From NCBI GenBank assembly GCA_964511535.1, contig CAZEFW010000062.1, forward strand, positions 1 to 46,535: DNA of 46,535 nt, read 5' to 3'. Positions within the stretch are counted from its first letter, which is position 1. Each line of letters starts with the position of its first letter. A program made the position numbers and the translations under genes. The DNA is from CAZCFB01 sp964511535 (lineage in GTDB: Bacteria; Myxococcota_A; Polyangia; GCA-2747355; CAZCFB01). The notes below the pieces were generated by a model. That model did no database searches, was not told the origin of the DNA, and saw only the letters and a list, made by a program, of their open reading frames with translations. Shown piece after piece: positions 1-7,647 of the stretch.

Positions 1-321
1 GAGACTACCGCGAGGTCGCTACAAGATTGAAGACGTGGTGGCCCGGACGGTTACGGGCAATAATGACTCAGGAGACCTCCACAAAAGGGCCCTCGGCGAT
101 TCCTGTCGCTAGGCGTGGCAAGACAGTGCCGCTTGTGCATTGCACTCTGATTTCAGGCTGAAACCGCCGCAATCCAAGCTCACACCGTCATCTCAGCGAG
201 CATTTCTTTAGCAGATCGTTGGAATTCACCGAATTGTGCTCCGGTGCGGTATTGAATGGATTGGCTGGGCCGGAATTAACCCTGGTGCGGGATGGGAGGT
301 GCGGGATGGTCGGGGATCCTG
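1..321. other. Left-edge stretch without a supported gene
   Basis: No gene can be supported here. Two plus-strand frames are open at the window edge: one ends at a stop around 159-161, the other near 110-112. Either could be the last codons of a gene lying outside the window, but neither encodes a motif I recognise. The rest lies downstream of the minus-strand lipoprotein that ends at 322 and would include its 3' untranslated region. I see no convincing GC-rich hairpin followed by a T tract. Confidence 0.3.
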
Positions 322-699
322 CTACTCAGCCTTAGAGCAGTACTGCATGTCAATGCTCCAGCCGCACCAAGCCAGGGCCCAGCTGGCCAGGTCTTTCCGC
401 TTGCAGGGCGAGGCTGCGAGCGCTTCATCTTTCAACCGCAAGCCTTCTGTGTCTTCGTATGTGGATACGAATGTTCCATAGCTGGAACCGCGGTAGCATA
501 CCCCCCTTCCCTTAGAATAAATCCAACCGCGTTTCTCCATCGACGACCAGCCGCCCGTCATTGAAACGCTGCATTTGTGTTCTCCATCCACCGCCACAAA
601 TGGACCATAGCTATGCCAGGATATCCAGGCCCCGTCACACTTATCTTCGCCGCAACCCGCCAGGAGGAAGAATAAGAATGCCAATGCAAGTCCCTTCAT
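322..699 (-). CDS. Small predicted lipoprotein, C-terminal WSIDM-YC motif
   Basis: This encodes 125 residues. A short hydrophobic signal ends in the lipobox LAGC (Cys16), so the mature protein is probably lipid-anchored. The mature part is rich in Cys and Trp and ends with the segment GWSIDMQYCSKAE. I do not recognise the family and cannot assign a function. Its ATG overlaps the stop of the upstream 874-aa gene by four bases (ATGA, 696-699), so the two are almost certainly translationally coupled and probably act together. A homologous but decayed C-terminal segment lies at 4645-4697, upstream of the whole cluster. Local base composition is lower in GC than the core genes further right, which suggests acquired DNA. 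Confidence 0.8.
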   Translation of the reverse strand: MKGLALAFLFFLLAGCGEDKCDGAWISWHSYGPFVAVDGEHKCSVSMTGGWSSMEKRGWIYSKGRGVCYRGSSYGTFVSTYEDTEGLRLKDEALAASPCKRKDLASWALAWCGWSIDMQYCSKAE

Positions 700-3320
700 T
701 TAGCCCCCTTCGGTGGTTGATTGGCCGAGATGTCCTCAAGCCTCAAGGTCCAGTCACCAAGGAGCACCATTCGGTAGGGTTCCTTGCGCTTATGGCGCAA
801 ATGCCACTCTCTCATAGTCCGCTTTTCCGTATTAGGATTATCCTGGTAGTAATAGGCCCGGTGCGCCTCAAAATTTGCTCTCCAGGTTTCGCCGAATGAG
901 TGTCCGCGGAGCAGTGTGTAGGCATATGTATCGATTTTGAGCTTATCCTTGTCGGCGTGCTCAAAGAGATGAGCTGCCGGATGTTCGTGATGAGAGTGCG
1001 CCCTCGACAGCAAGGCCAAGCCCTCGCCAAAGAAGAGGAATGACTCGGCTATCTGCATGGTCCCGTACCTGTGGGAGTTGAAAGCCTCCCCACGCGCACC
1101 CATGGGGGCGTTGTTGTACGAACCGATGAGGTAATAGAACGAAGCGTTGGGCCGCTTCTTGTCTGCGTCGAGCTTGCGAAAGGTCTTGGAGCGTAGTTGC
1201 TCGTAGACCTCACGCAGGTCAGCGTAGTGCAAGTCCCTGCGCTTGGTGTGACGCCCGGGGAAATCCTTGTATCCGATGTTCACAGGCCCCCATGGCATGA
1301 CGATGACGACAGGCAGCCGCATGGAGCACGAGTACTCCTTTGCGGTGAACACCGAAGTGGCCGAGCCGTGGGACAGGTAGGAACGCAGCAGCGCCGGCTT
1401 GCGCAGCCAATCCAGGGCATCGTCGTAGGTGGCATCAAACTCATCGTACGCCACGAACTTGCCTTCCGGGTCATTCGCGTCATCGGTCCAATACATAGGC
1501 AGAGCCATCTGATGCTCTAATGGCGGTGCTTTGTGCCCCCAGTCCTCATTCTTGTCGTGGTTCGCAAATACCGCCCCGATCTGCTCTACACCTGGCTTCT
1601 TCAGCTTGAATGCATGGTTCCGCGCGAAATAATCGAGCAGCAGCTCTCTCTCCAGGTACGGGTCATGAAGAGTTGCGTATTCAAAGGTCGCTGTGCCGCC
1701 GGGCTTTTTGGCTTGCTGCGCGGCCTTGCACGGATCGCCCGTGGTCAGCGACCAGTCCCAGCGCTTTTTGGAAGCCGGCTGGATCCAGCGCGGGTCGATG
1801 CTCAGCGCCACATGCCGCGCGTTGATCCTGGACACGATGATATCCGGGGTGGCGATGGGGTTGCGGATGGAATGGATGCCCTGGGGACGCTTCGAATACC
1901 AGATCCCCTTCTTCAGCGCCTGGTGGTAGTACTCGTACTTCTTGCCAGCGACCTCCTGGTGCTCCTTATTCGAGCCCCACGGCTGGCTACGGTAGAGCAG
2001 GCTCCGGTGGCCAAATTGCGTGCTGCCGTCGGGATCGGTGAAATGAAAGTGTGGACGGTAGCGTTTCTGGCTGCTGTCCCACCACTCGCCGACGATGTCC
2101 CGCTCGCCGATCTCCGGGTCGCGGAAGTGCTGGGGGCTCTTCTCGTCCACCTCGTCGATGAAGAAGAAGTCCTCCACCTGGTCCTGGCCGAGGGGAGAGT
2201 TGGCGTACCCCTTCGCCTTGCCTCCCAGGTTGGAGCCGTCGGCGGTTGACATGTAAAACGTCCTGCGGCCGGGGTGGTAGATCTCATCCCAGCGGCCGTC
2301 CAGGTCGGCCAGCACGATGTCCGACCGGAAGGCGTGCACCTCCTCGGCGATGTGCCCCAGCTTGGCGCCGCCTCCATATTGTTCGTGGTACGGAGAACCT
2401 TCCGGAGCCAAGCTCCAGCCTTGGGTGCCAGTCTGCCAGCGCCGCATGAGCAGCGCCTCGGGGAACGCGCCCACCAGGATCACGCCGCGAAAGTTGCGGT
2501 AGGTCTTCTTGAGGTCCTGAAACAGCCGCCGCATGGCCAACACCGTCAGCCCGTCCTCGTGCTTGTCCTTGTAGACCACGCTGGCCTTGATGACGGAGCC
2601 CCTGAGCCTGTACGGCGCGTTGGTGCGGTCCTTCTCCACGGCGTAGAAGTCGCTGGGCGTGTCGGAGATGTCATTGCGGAACAGGCGCAGCGCGTCTTTC
2701 AGATCGGGCTTGAAGCTCGCGTAGTAGTGGTTGTAGGCGGAATGGAAGAAGGAGCCGGGCGTCTTGACCTGCCCACTGGGCGGTTCGATCTGCTCGGGAA
2801 TCTCCTTCAACAACCTGTCCTCCACCAGGATCAGCACCAGGTTATCATCTTCCCCGATCTCCAGATCCTTCTGGTCCAGCGCCTCGAGCTTCAACCGCAG
2901 TTTCTTGGGGTCGCCCTGCCCGCCCCCCTTGACCCTGTGCCGGTCGAGCACCGCCTGGAACCGCTGTCGCCGGAGCTTCGCCTGCACGGTGTCCGGCACC
3001 GGGATGGCCGTCGAAGTCCCGGGTGGGGTCCACTTGGGGATGGTGCGGTCGTCCACGGTCTCGATGGGCGGGAATCCGCCATGCTGCGCCAGGTCCAGCA
3101 CCCGGGGATCGGGCCGCAGCCCGATGCCGGCGCCTCTGCCCTCGTCGGAGGCCATGCTCAGCTCGCCGGTGACCGTGAGCTGGCCCCGCTCGTCCGCGGC
3201 AGGAGGGCTCCCCGTGGTGTGGCCCACCTTCTTTTCAGACGCGATGCCGCCACCGGCGGCCTCCGGGATGGCGGCAGAGTTGCCTGCCGTCACCGCCGGG
3301 ATCGGTTTGATCTTCGCCAT
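696..3320 (-). CDS. Gingipain/C25-like protein, probable pseudo-protease
   Basis: This encodes 874 residues without a signal peptide or membrane helix. Several blocks in order resemble the caspase-fold C25 (gingipain) family: GVILVGAFP (about 279-287), DIVLADLDGRWDEIY (about 334-348), PDIIVSRINAR (about 492-502), LRSYLSHGSA with the His of the usual GHGS motif (about 645-654), SFYYLIGSYNNAP where the family normally has a hydrophobic strand ending in the catalytic Cys (about 727-739), AESFLFFGEGLALL (about 758-771), and MVLLGDWTLRL (about 851-861), matching the family's LLGDPxLxL end. In my alignment the Cys position is Ser, so the protein may be catalytically dead. The N-terminal 100 residues are Gly/Ala/Pro-rich and look disordered. 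It is the middle gene of a three-gene operon (57-aa protein, this, lipoprotein). The family call is moderate; the inactivity is an inference. Confidence 0.6.
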   Translation of the reverse strand: MAKIKPIPAVTAGNSAAIPEAAGGGIASEKKVGHTTGSPPAADERGQLTVTGELSMASDEGRGAGIGLRPDPRVLDLAQHGGFPPIETVDDRTIPKWTPPGTSTAIPVPDTVQAKLRRQRFQAVLDRHRVKGGGQGDPKKLRLKLEALDQKDLEIGEDDNLVLILVEDRLLKEIPEQIEPPSGQVKTPGSFFHSAYNHYYASFKPDLKDALRLFRNDISDTPSDFYAVEKDRTNAPYRLRGSVIKASVVYKDKHEDGLTVLAMRRLFQDLKKTYRNFRGVILVGAFPEALLMRRWQTGTQGWSLAPEGSPYHEQYGGGAKLGHIAEEVHAFRSDIVLADLDGRWDEIYHPGRRTFYMSTADGSNLGGKAKGYANSPLGQDQVEDFFFIDEVDEKSPQHFRDPEIGERDIVGEWWDSSQKRYRPHFHFTDPDGSTQFGHRSLLYRSQPWGSNKEHQEVAGKKYEYYHQALKKGIWYSKRPQGIHSIRNPIATPDIIVSRINARHVALSIDPRWIQPASKKRWDWSLTTGDPCKAAQQAKKPGGTATFEYATLHDPYLERELLLDYFARNHAFKLKKPGVEQIGAVFANHDKNEDWGHKAPPLEHQMALPMYWTDDANDPEGKFVAYDEFDATYDDALDWLRKPALLRSYLSHGSATSVFTAKEYSCSMRLPVVIVMPWGPVNIGYKDFPGRHTKRRDLHYADLREVYEQLRSKTFRKLDADKKRPNASFYYLIGSYNNAPMGARGEAFNSHRYGTMQIAESFLFFGEGLALLSRAHSHHEHPAAHLFEHADKDKLKIDTYAYTLLRGHSFGETWRANFEAHRAYYYQDNPNTEKRTMREWHLRHKRKEPYRMVLLGDWTLRLEDISANQPPKGAK

Positions 3321-3346
3321 CGGCCGAGCTCACCAGGGCAGGTGGC

Positions 3347-3520
3347 TCAGTACTCCTTGGCGATACACTCGATCTGGATGGTGGGCGTGCCCACGCTCCC
3401 GTCGGTGGACCACCTGACGTAGCGGGCGAAGTCCGGGACGATGAGGTCGAAGACCTCTCCCGTCTGGTCGATGCCCAGGGTACGCCGCTCCAGGATGCGA
3501 ACCGATCTGTTTTCAGCCAT
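3347..3520 (-). CDS. 57-residue protein heading the C25-like operon
   Basis: This short gene starts MAENRSVRILERR and ends IQIECIAKEY. An excellent Shine-Dalgarno (GAGGAGGGCAAG directly before the ATG at 3520) supports it, and it lies only 26 bases upstream of the 874-aa gene. It contains no Cys-rich or zinc motif, no signal peptide and no membrane helix. The alternating hydrophobic pattern (EVFDLIVPDF, YVRWS, PTIQIECI) suggests a small beta-rich fold. I do not recognise the family. As the first gene of the operon with the strongest ribosome binding site, it may be made in excess and act as a partner, chaperone or recognition module for the C25-like protein; that role is inferred from context only. 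Confidence 0.7.
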   Translation of the reverse strand: MAENRSVRILERRTLGIDQTGEVFDLIVPDFARYVRWSTDGSVGTPTIQIECIAKEY

Positions 3521-3633
3521 CTTGCCCTCCTCTGAATGTGATTGACTTGCAAGCGCTGCCCGCCAGTCTGCCCATCTTCACCGTAGCAATGCGACCGCTA
3601 CCCACAAGGGGCTAAATCCTCGTAAATCCTGTT

Positions 3634-3661
3634 TAATTACAGGGGGGGCAATCTTGCACAA
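3634..3661 (-). promoter_or_regulatory. Candidate promoter of the C25-like operon
   Basis: In an AT-rich pocket on the minus strand, TTGTGC (3656-3661) is separated by 16 bases from TAATTA (3634-3639). Transcription would begin near 3627, giving a leader of about 106 bases before the 57-aa gene. The match is imperfect, but this is the only AT-rich stretch upstream of the operon. Nothing else is seen between 3521 and 3761. Confidence 0.3.
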
Positions 3662-3761
3662 ATGCTTCAATTGAGGGGATCTACCGTGGGAGGAGGGCCT
3701 GGTTCATCGCAGCCAGAACCACGCCCCGGCGGCCAGGAGCCTGTCGAGGACGCTCCTGCTC

Positions 3762-4352
3762 TTACCCTCCCGCTTGCTCCAAAGCGCGCTGGAGCAGGTC
3801 CGCGAGGTCGAGGGTGGCCGCCCATGAGCGCATGTAGGCCAGGTCCATGCTCCCCGCTTGCACCCTGAGTACGCCCAGCACGTCGCCCCACTACCGCTCG
3901 GAGATGTCACCCCCCAAGCGGTACCACTCAAGCTTGTTCAGGACGGTGTCTTCGGGGGAGGCGAGATAGAATTCCCGGGCGCCCGCCTCTTCCACGAGGG
4001 TGTCTGCGTAGCGCCGCTTGAACGCCTGCCTGTCGTAGGCGCGTCCCTTGAGCACGAAGACGTCCACCTTGAGCATGGTGGCCAGGTGGATGACGTTGAA
4101 GCACGCCCGGCGCGTGATGGCCTCGATGATCATTTCCGCGTCAACGTAGAACGCGGACTGTAGCCGCTGCACAAGCAGGTCCACATGCTCTCGGCGAAGA
4201 TCCGCCACCAGATCCACGTCGAGGGTCATCCTGGCGATGCCCTGCGCTGAACTCGCCACCGAGCCGCCGATGTGGTAGGCGACGTCCATCTCCTCCAGCG
4301 CGTCGACCACCGGCGTGAGCGCCGCCAGGATGTCCGGCTGGTTCATGGTCAT
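3762..4352 (-). pseudogene. Nucleotidyltransferase (AbiEii/toxin-like) interrupted by an amber codon
   Basis: The intact frame would encode about 196 residues, but a TAG at 3891-3893 cuts it to 153. The N-terminal part carries the nucleotidyltransferase pattern YHIGGSVASSAQG...TLDVDLV (GS motif plus D-x-D), typical of the AbiEii-like/DUF6036-type toxin nucleotidyltransferases. After the TAG the same frame continues WGDVLGVLRVQAGSMDLAY and on to a TAA at 3762-3764. That is the expected family C-terminus, following the conserved S-E-R-(Q)-W. A single C-to-T change (CAG to TAG) explains the break. Its ATG overlaps the stop of the upstream partner gene (ATGA, 4349-4352). The alternatives are a sequencing error, amber suppression or a functional shortened protein. 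The core active-site region is intact, so residual activity cannot be excluded. Confidence 0.8.
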
Positions 4353-4624
4353 TCGCGCTCGAGGCGCTCGCGGACCCGGGCGGCCAGCTCGTCCCCGTAG
4401 TGGATGGCGAGGAAGGCGAGCTGGACCTCTCGCTCCGACGCGCCCGGCATGTTCCGCCGGATGGCGCGTCGGGCGAGCTCCACCGCAGTCTGGCTCAAGG
4501 AGCGGACCCGGGCGAACCGCTGCGCGGTGCTCGCCTGCCTCAGCAGCTCGATCTGCTTTTGCGCCATGTCCGGGTGGGTATCATTTGGCATCGAATTCAA
4601 GCCTCGATTCGCTGATCCTACCAT
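4349..4624 (-). CDS. Antitoxin-like partner of the nucleotidyltransferase
   Basis: This encodes 91 residues if the first ATG is used; a second in-frame ATG at 4591 would give 80. An AGGA about ten bases before the first ATG favours it weakly. The protein is highly charged and mostly helical (QKQIELLRQASTAQRFARV, SQTAVELARRAIRRNMPGAS, EVQLAFLAIHYGDELAARV). Small proteins of this type regularly precede nucleotidyltransferase toxins in two-gene modules; that arrangement is established for AbiE-like systems, while the role here is inferred. It overlaps the toxin-like gene by four bases. If the toxin is really truncated, this antitoxin-like gene may be a remnant under weak selection. Confidence 0.65.
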   Translation of the reverse strand: MVGSANRGLNSMPNDTHPDMAQKQIELLRQASTAQRFARVRSLSQTAVELARRAIRRNMPGASEREVQLAFLAIHYGDELAARVRERLERE

Positions 4625-4644
4625 GTCGGCGCGATCCTATAACG

Positions 4645-4697
4645 TTACGACTCCCACCAGGCGCAGTAGGTCATGTCGATGCTCCAATCCATGCGCC
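4645..4697 (-). pseudogene. Decayed 3' tail of a second lipoprotein copy
   Basis: Reading the minus strand into the stop at 4645-4647 gives RRMDWSIDMTYCAWWES. This matches the end of the intact lipoprotein at 322-699 (GWSIDMQYCSKAE) at WSIDM-YC. The DNA also matches: on the plus strand GCAGTA, CATGTC and ATGCTCCA recur in the same order and spacing as at about 332-362. Upstream of residue MDW the similarity stops and no start or lipobox is found, so only the C-terminal tail survives. It suggests that a second copy of the operon or lipoprotein once stood here and was mostly deleted, perhaps when the helicase-side DNA was joined. Confidence 0.6.
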
Positions 4698-4743
4698 GAG
4701 GATCGGCAAGCAACATCACCGCGCCCCTGCCGATAACCTCCGC

Positions 4744-6159
4744 ATGGCAACCACCGATAGAACCACGACATGGACAGCCCCTGATGGCAACCAGACGACC
4801 TGGCGCGGGCCGCGCCCGGGCAAGCGCCGGCGCCGGCGTCGGCGCGGACGCCCTTCCGGCGGGAGAGCCAGCGGCGGTGAAAACGGCCAGCTCCAGACCA
4901 TCGCCCCCCCGCAGTTGGGCGCCCCGCGCGAGGGGCAAGGCGCGGACGTGCGGCTGGGTGCCGATGACCTTTCGCGGGATCAGCGCCTGGCATACGACGC
5001 TTTGAGGCGCTGGGCTGCCGATCCAGACGACCTGCTCGTATCGCTGGGAGGCTACGCTGGAACCGGCAAGAGCACTTTGATCGGCCTGCTGGCCAGGGAA
5101 GCGCTCGCCACGCGGCAGGTTGCTTTCTGCGCATTCACCGGCAAGGCAGGCAACGTGCTGCGCCAGAAACTGACCGCCGCGGGGGTCAACGTGGCGGGGC
5201 ACCACTGCGGCACCATCCACTCGCTGATCTACGAGCCGAGGATTTGCCCGCGCACCGGGCGGCTGCTCGGCTTTAGCCGGGTGCCGCGCATCTCGGCGGG
5301 CCTCGTGGTCGTCGACGAGGCGTCGATGATCGGCCGCAAGATCTGGGACGACCTGCGCAGCTACGGGGTCAAGGTCATGGCCGTGGGGGACCACGGGCAG
5401 CTCCCGCCGGTGGCCAGCGCCCGGATCAACCTGATGACGCGGCCCGACCTGCGGCTGGAGCGGATCCACCGGCAGGCGCAGGACAACCCGATCCTGGCCC
5501 TGGCCGAGCAGGTGCGCGGGGGGGCGAGCCCAGGTGCCCTCAGCTCGCCGGACGAGAGCCGGGCCAGGGTACGCTCCGGCCTGGACCTGTCCCGGGTGAG
5601 GGCGCTGTACGAGCGCGGCGGGGATATGCTCGACCGGGCGGCGCTGTGCTACATGAACAGAACTCGAAACCGGCTCAACGACGAGGCCCGGCGCGCCCTC
5701 GGGTTCCGGGGCCGGCTGCAGGCCGGGGAGGTGGTGATCTGCCTGCGCAACACCACCCTGGGTCAGCACCGGCTGTTCAACGGCATGCGCGGCATCGTCG
5801 AGGAGGCGACCCCGGATGGCGCGCACTACATGCGGGCCACCATCAGGTTTCCGGACGATGACCTGCGCCTGGTGGACGGGCGCCTGGTGGCCGGCCAGTT
5901 TGGCCGGCGCCACACCTTCGCCGATTTCGACGCCCTGTCCGAGGCCGCAGGCCAGCGTATCCGCTCCTGGCCCCAGGCCGGCCTGCTGTTCGACTACGGC
6001 TACGCGCTCACCGTTCACAAGTCCCAGGGCAGCCAGTTCGACCAGGTCCTGATGGTGGCCGAGCCAGGCCTCCCCTCGGACGGACCGGACAAGCGGGCCC
6101 GTTGGCTGTACACCGGCGTGACCCGGGCCGCGGTGAGGCTGGAGGTCCAGGTGCCGTAA
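4744..6159 (+). CDS. RecD/Dda-like superfamily 1 DNA helicase
   Basis: This encodes 471 residues from the ATG at 4744 (MATTDRTTTW); upstream in-frame codons overlap the neighbouring minus-strand gene and are not credible starts. The first 70 residues are basic and low in complexity (an Arg run near residue 30). Then come the SF1 motifs: GGYAGTGKST (Walker A), VVDEASMIG (Walker B), VGDHGQLPPV (motif III), RIHRQ, and near the end YALTVHKSQGSQFDQV (UvrD-C2 domain) and TGVTRA (motif VI). Proteins with this layout unwind DNA 5' to 3'. The size and the lack of RecD2 N-terminal helix-hairpin-helix domains make it closer to Dda or plasmid/phage RecD-like helicases. No RecB/RecC neighbours are present, so it probably acts alone. 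Confidence 0.85.
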   Translation: MATTDRTTTWTAPDGNQTTWRGPRPGKRRRRRRRGRPSGGRASGGENGQLQTIAPPQLGAPREGQGADVRLGADDLSRDQRLAYDALRRWAADPDDLLVSLGGYAGTGKSTLIGLLAREALATRQVAFCAFTGKAGNVLRQKLTAAGVNVAGHHCGTIHSLIYEPRICPRTGRLLGFSRVPRISAGLVVVDEASMIGRKIWDDLRSYGVKVMAVGDHGQLPPVASARINLMTRPDLRLERIHRQAQDNPILALAEQVRGGASPGALSSPDESRARVRSGLDLSRVRALYERGGDMLDRAALCYMNRTRNRLNDEARRALGFRGRLQAGEVVICLRNTTLGQHRLFNGMRGIVEEATPDGAHYMRATIRFPDDDLRLVDGRLVAGQFGRRHTFADFDALSEAAGQRIRSWPQAGLLFDYGYALTVHKSQGSQFDQVLMVAEPGLPSDGPDKRARWLYTGVTRAAVRLEVQVP

Positions 6160-6207
6160 TGGCGCGGCGGGCCGCCGCTGCCGGCGGGTTCGTATTACAA
6201 TGGCGCC

Positions 6208-7647
6208 ATGTGCCGCCACGTCGTCATCTTGCTGGCGCTCCTGGCCCCCCTGCCCGCGGCCGCCAGCGATGGGTTCTACAAGGACCTGTTCATGGACGGT
6301 GGGGCGCACCTGAGCAGCAAGACCAAGCTGCCGGCGGCCGATCTGTTGGGGCTGACCTACGACGTGGTGGCCACCTCCGACGCGGGGGCGCGCAACAAGG
6401 TGATGGTGACCGACCCGTTGGATCTCAACGGCGCCCTGCTCTACCCCGACGGCGCGCCGCGCTACCGGGTGATCTACACCAACGGCGGGGCGGCCACCAA
6501 GCATGGCAAGTCCCTGGGGGATCTCGGGCGCCAGCGGGTGCGGGACTTCTACGCGGCGGGTGGATCCTTCACCGGATCCTGCGCGGGGGCGTTCATCGCC
6601 ACCCTGTGCCAGAACCCCACCCTGTACAAGAAGTCGGGGCCGAACAAGGCGTACTACCACCTGTGGCCAGGGGTCGCCGACTACAGCGGGGTGCTCAAGA
6701 AGACCCACGACATCAAGTTCGTCAACCTGGCCCACCCGCTGGTCAAGAAGTACCCGAGCCTGCTGGATGGCTCGGTGGCGGGCGTGTACCACAACGGCGG
6801 CTGCCGGTTCAGCAAGTCGTCGCCCTACAACCCGCCCGGTACCGAGCTGCTGGGGCAGATGCACAACCCGTCGCTCAAGGGGCTGCACAACTACTTCAAC
6901 GTGCTGGCCTACAAGAAGAGCGCCAAGACCGGCCGGGTGGTGGTGACCTGCTCGCACCCGGAGTCAGTGACCAGCGGCGAGCGGCGGGACTTCATGGCCG
7001 CCATCCTCTCCTACGCCCTGGACGGTCTCGGCACGCCGATGCCCGACAAGGCGGTGCTGCAGAGCGGCGCGCAGGTGATGGTGAACAAGCCGGACGCCAG
7101 GCTGGGAGACAGGCAGTATCACCACTACCGCATGACGCTGCCGCCCAACGCCAAGTTGCAGGTTCAGGTCCAGGTGCAGGGGGACAACGTCAACCTGTAC
7201 GTGCGGCGGGGCAAGCGGGCGTTCGCCTCCCTGGCGGACCACAAGGCCGAGAGCGTGACGCCCAAGAACAAGGCGCTGAACCTGACCGGGCTGGCGGGCG
7301 GATTGTGGTACGTGGCCCTGTACGGGGCGCACCTGGTGAAGAACGGCGCGCCCTACATCCTGAGCGCGAGCTGGAGCGCGGGGCCGGGGCCCAAGCCGGA
7401 CGGCGGCGGGGTCAAGCTCGATGGTGCGCCGGGGCGCGAGGACGCGGGGGCCAGGCGGGACCAGCGCGGCAAGAAGCAGGACCGCGGCGCGGCTCCGAAG
7501 AAAGATTCGGGCGGCGCGCCGGCGGCGACGGCCGATGGCGGCTGCGCGATCAGCGGTGAGAAACGCGCGACGTCCGGGATCGCGGCTTCAGCGCTGGTGC
7601 TGCTGATCTTGCTGATCAGCGCAGGAAGAACCAGGCGCCGACGCTGA
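6208..7647 (+). CDS. Exported amidotransferase-like (BPL-N/GATase1 fold) protein with PPC domain and MYXO-CTERM
   Basis: This encodes 479 residues. An N-terminal signal peptide (ending around LPAAAS) is followed by a class I amidotransferase-type domain (about 20-280) with the nucleophile elbow GSFTGSCAGAFIA (Cys125), preceded by a VIYTNGG strand, as in the BPL-N/DJ-1-like superfamily. Residues about 290-390 look like a bacterial pre-peptidase C-terminal (PPC) domain (YHHYRMTLP, DNVNLYVRRG, GLWYVALYG). A charged D/G/K-rich linker leads to GGC, a hydrophobic helix and a terminal RTRRRR, a MYXO-CTERM-like surface-sorting tail. Export and surface anchoring are thus well supported; the substrate is unknown. 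No Shine-Dalgarno is evident. The last 32 bases overlap the convergent kinase gene. Confidence 0.8.
   Translation: MCRHVVILLALLAPLPAAASDGFYKDLFMDGGAHLSSKTKLPAADLLGLTYDVVATSDAGARNKVMVTDPLDLNGALLYPDGAPRYRVIYTNGGAATKHGKSLGDLGRQRVRDFYAAGGSFTGSCAGAFIATLCQNPTLYKKSGPNKAYYHLWPGVADYSGVLKKTHDIKFVNLAHPLVKKYPSLLDGSVAGVYHNGGCRFSKSSPYNPPGTELLGQMHNPSLKGLHNYFNVLAYKKSAKTGRVVVTCSHPESVTSGERRDFMAAILSYALDGLGTPMPDKAVLQSGAQVMVNKPDARLGDRQYHHYRMTLPPNAKLQVQVQVQGDNVNLYVRRGKRAFASLADHKAESVTPKNKALNLTGLAGGLWYVALYGAHLVKNGAPYILSASWSAGPGPKPDGGGVKLDGAPGREDAGARRDQRGKKQDRGAAPKKDSGGAPAATADGGCAISGEKRATSGIAASALVLLILLISAGRTRRRR

Noticed and set aside
3..161. Partial gene at the left edge
   Set aside because: Two overlapping frames are open and neither shows a motif; there is not enough sequence to choose.
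4645..6957. Long open minus-strand frame opposite the helicase and amidotransferase-like genes
   Set aside because: It is antisense to two genes with clear motifs; the translation is Gly/Val/Gln/His-rich without domains, as expected from GC-rich codon shadows. Only its last few codons (4645-4697) carry a meaningful similarity.
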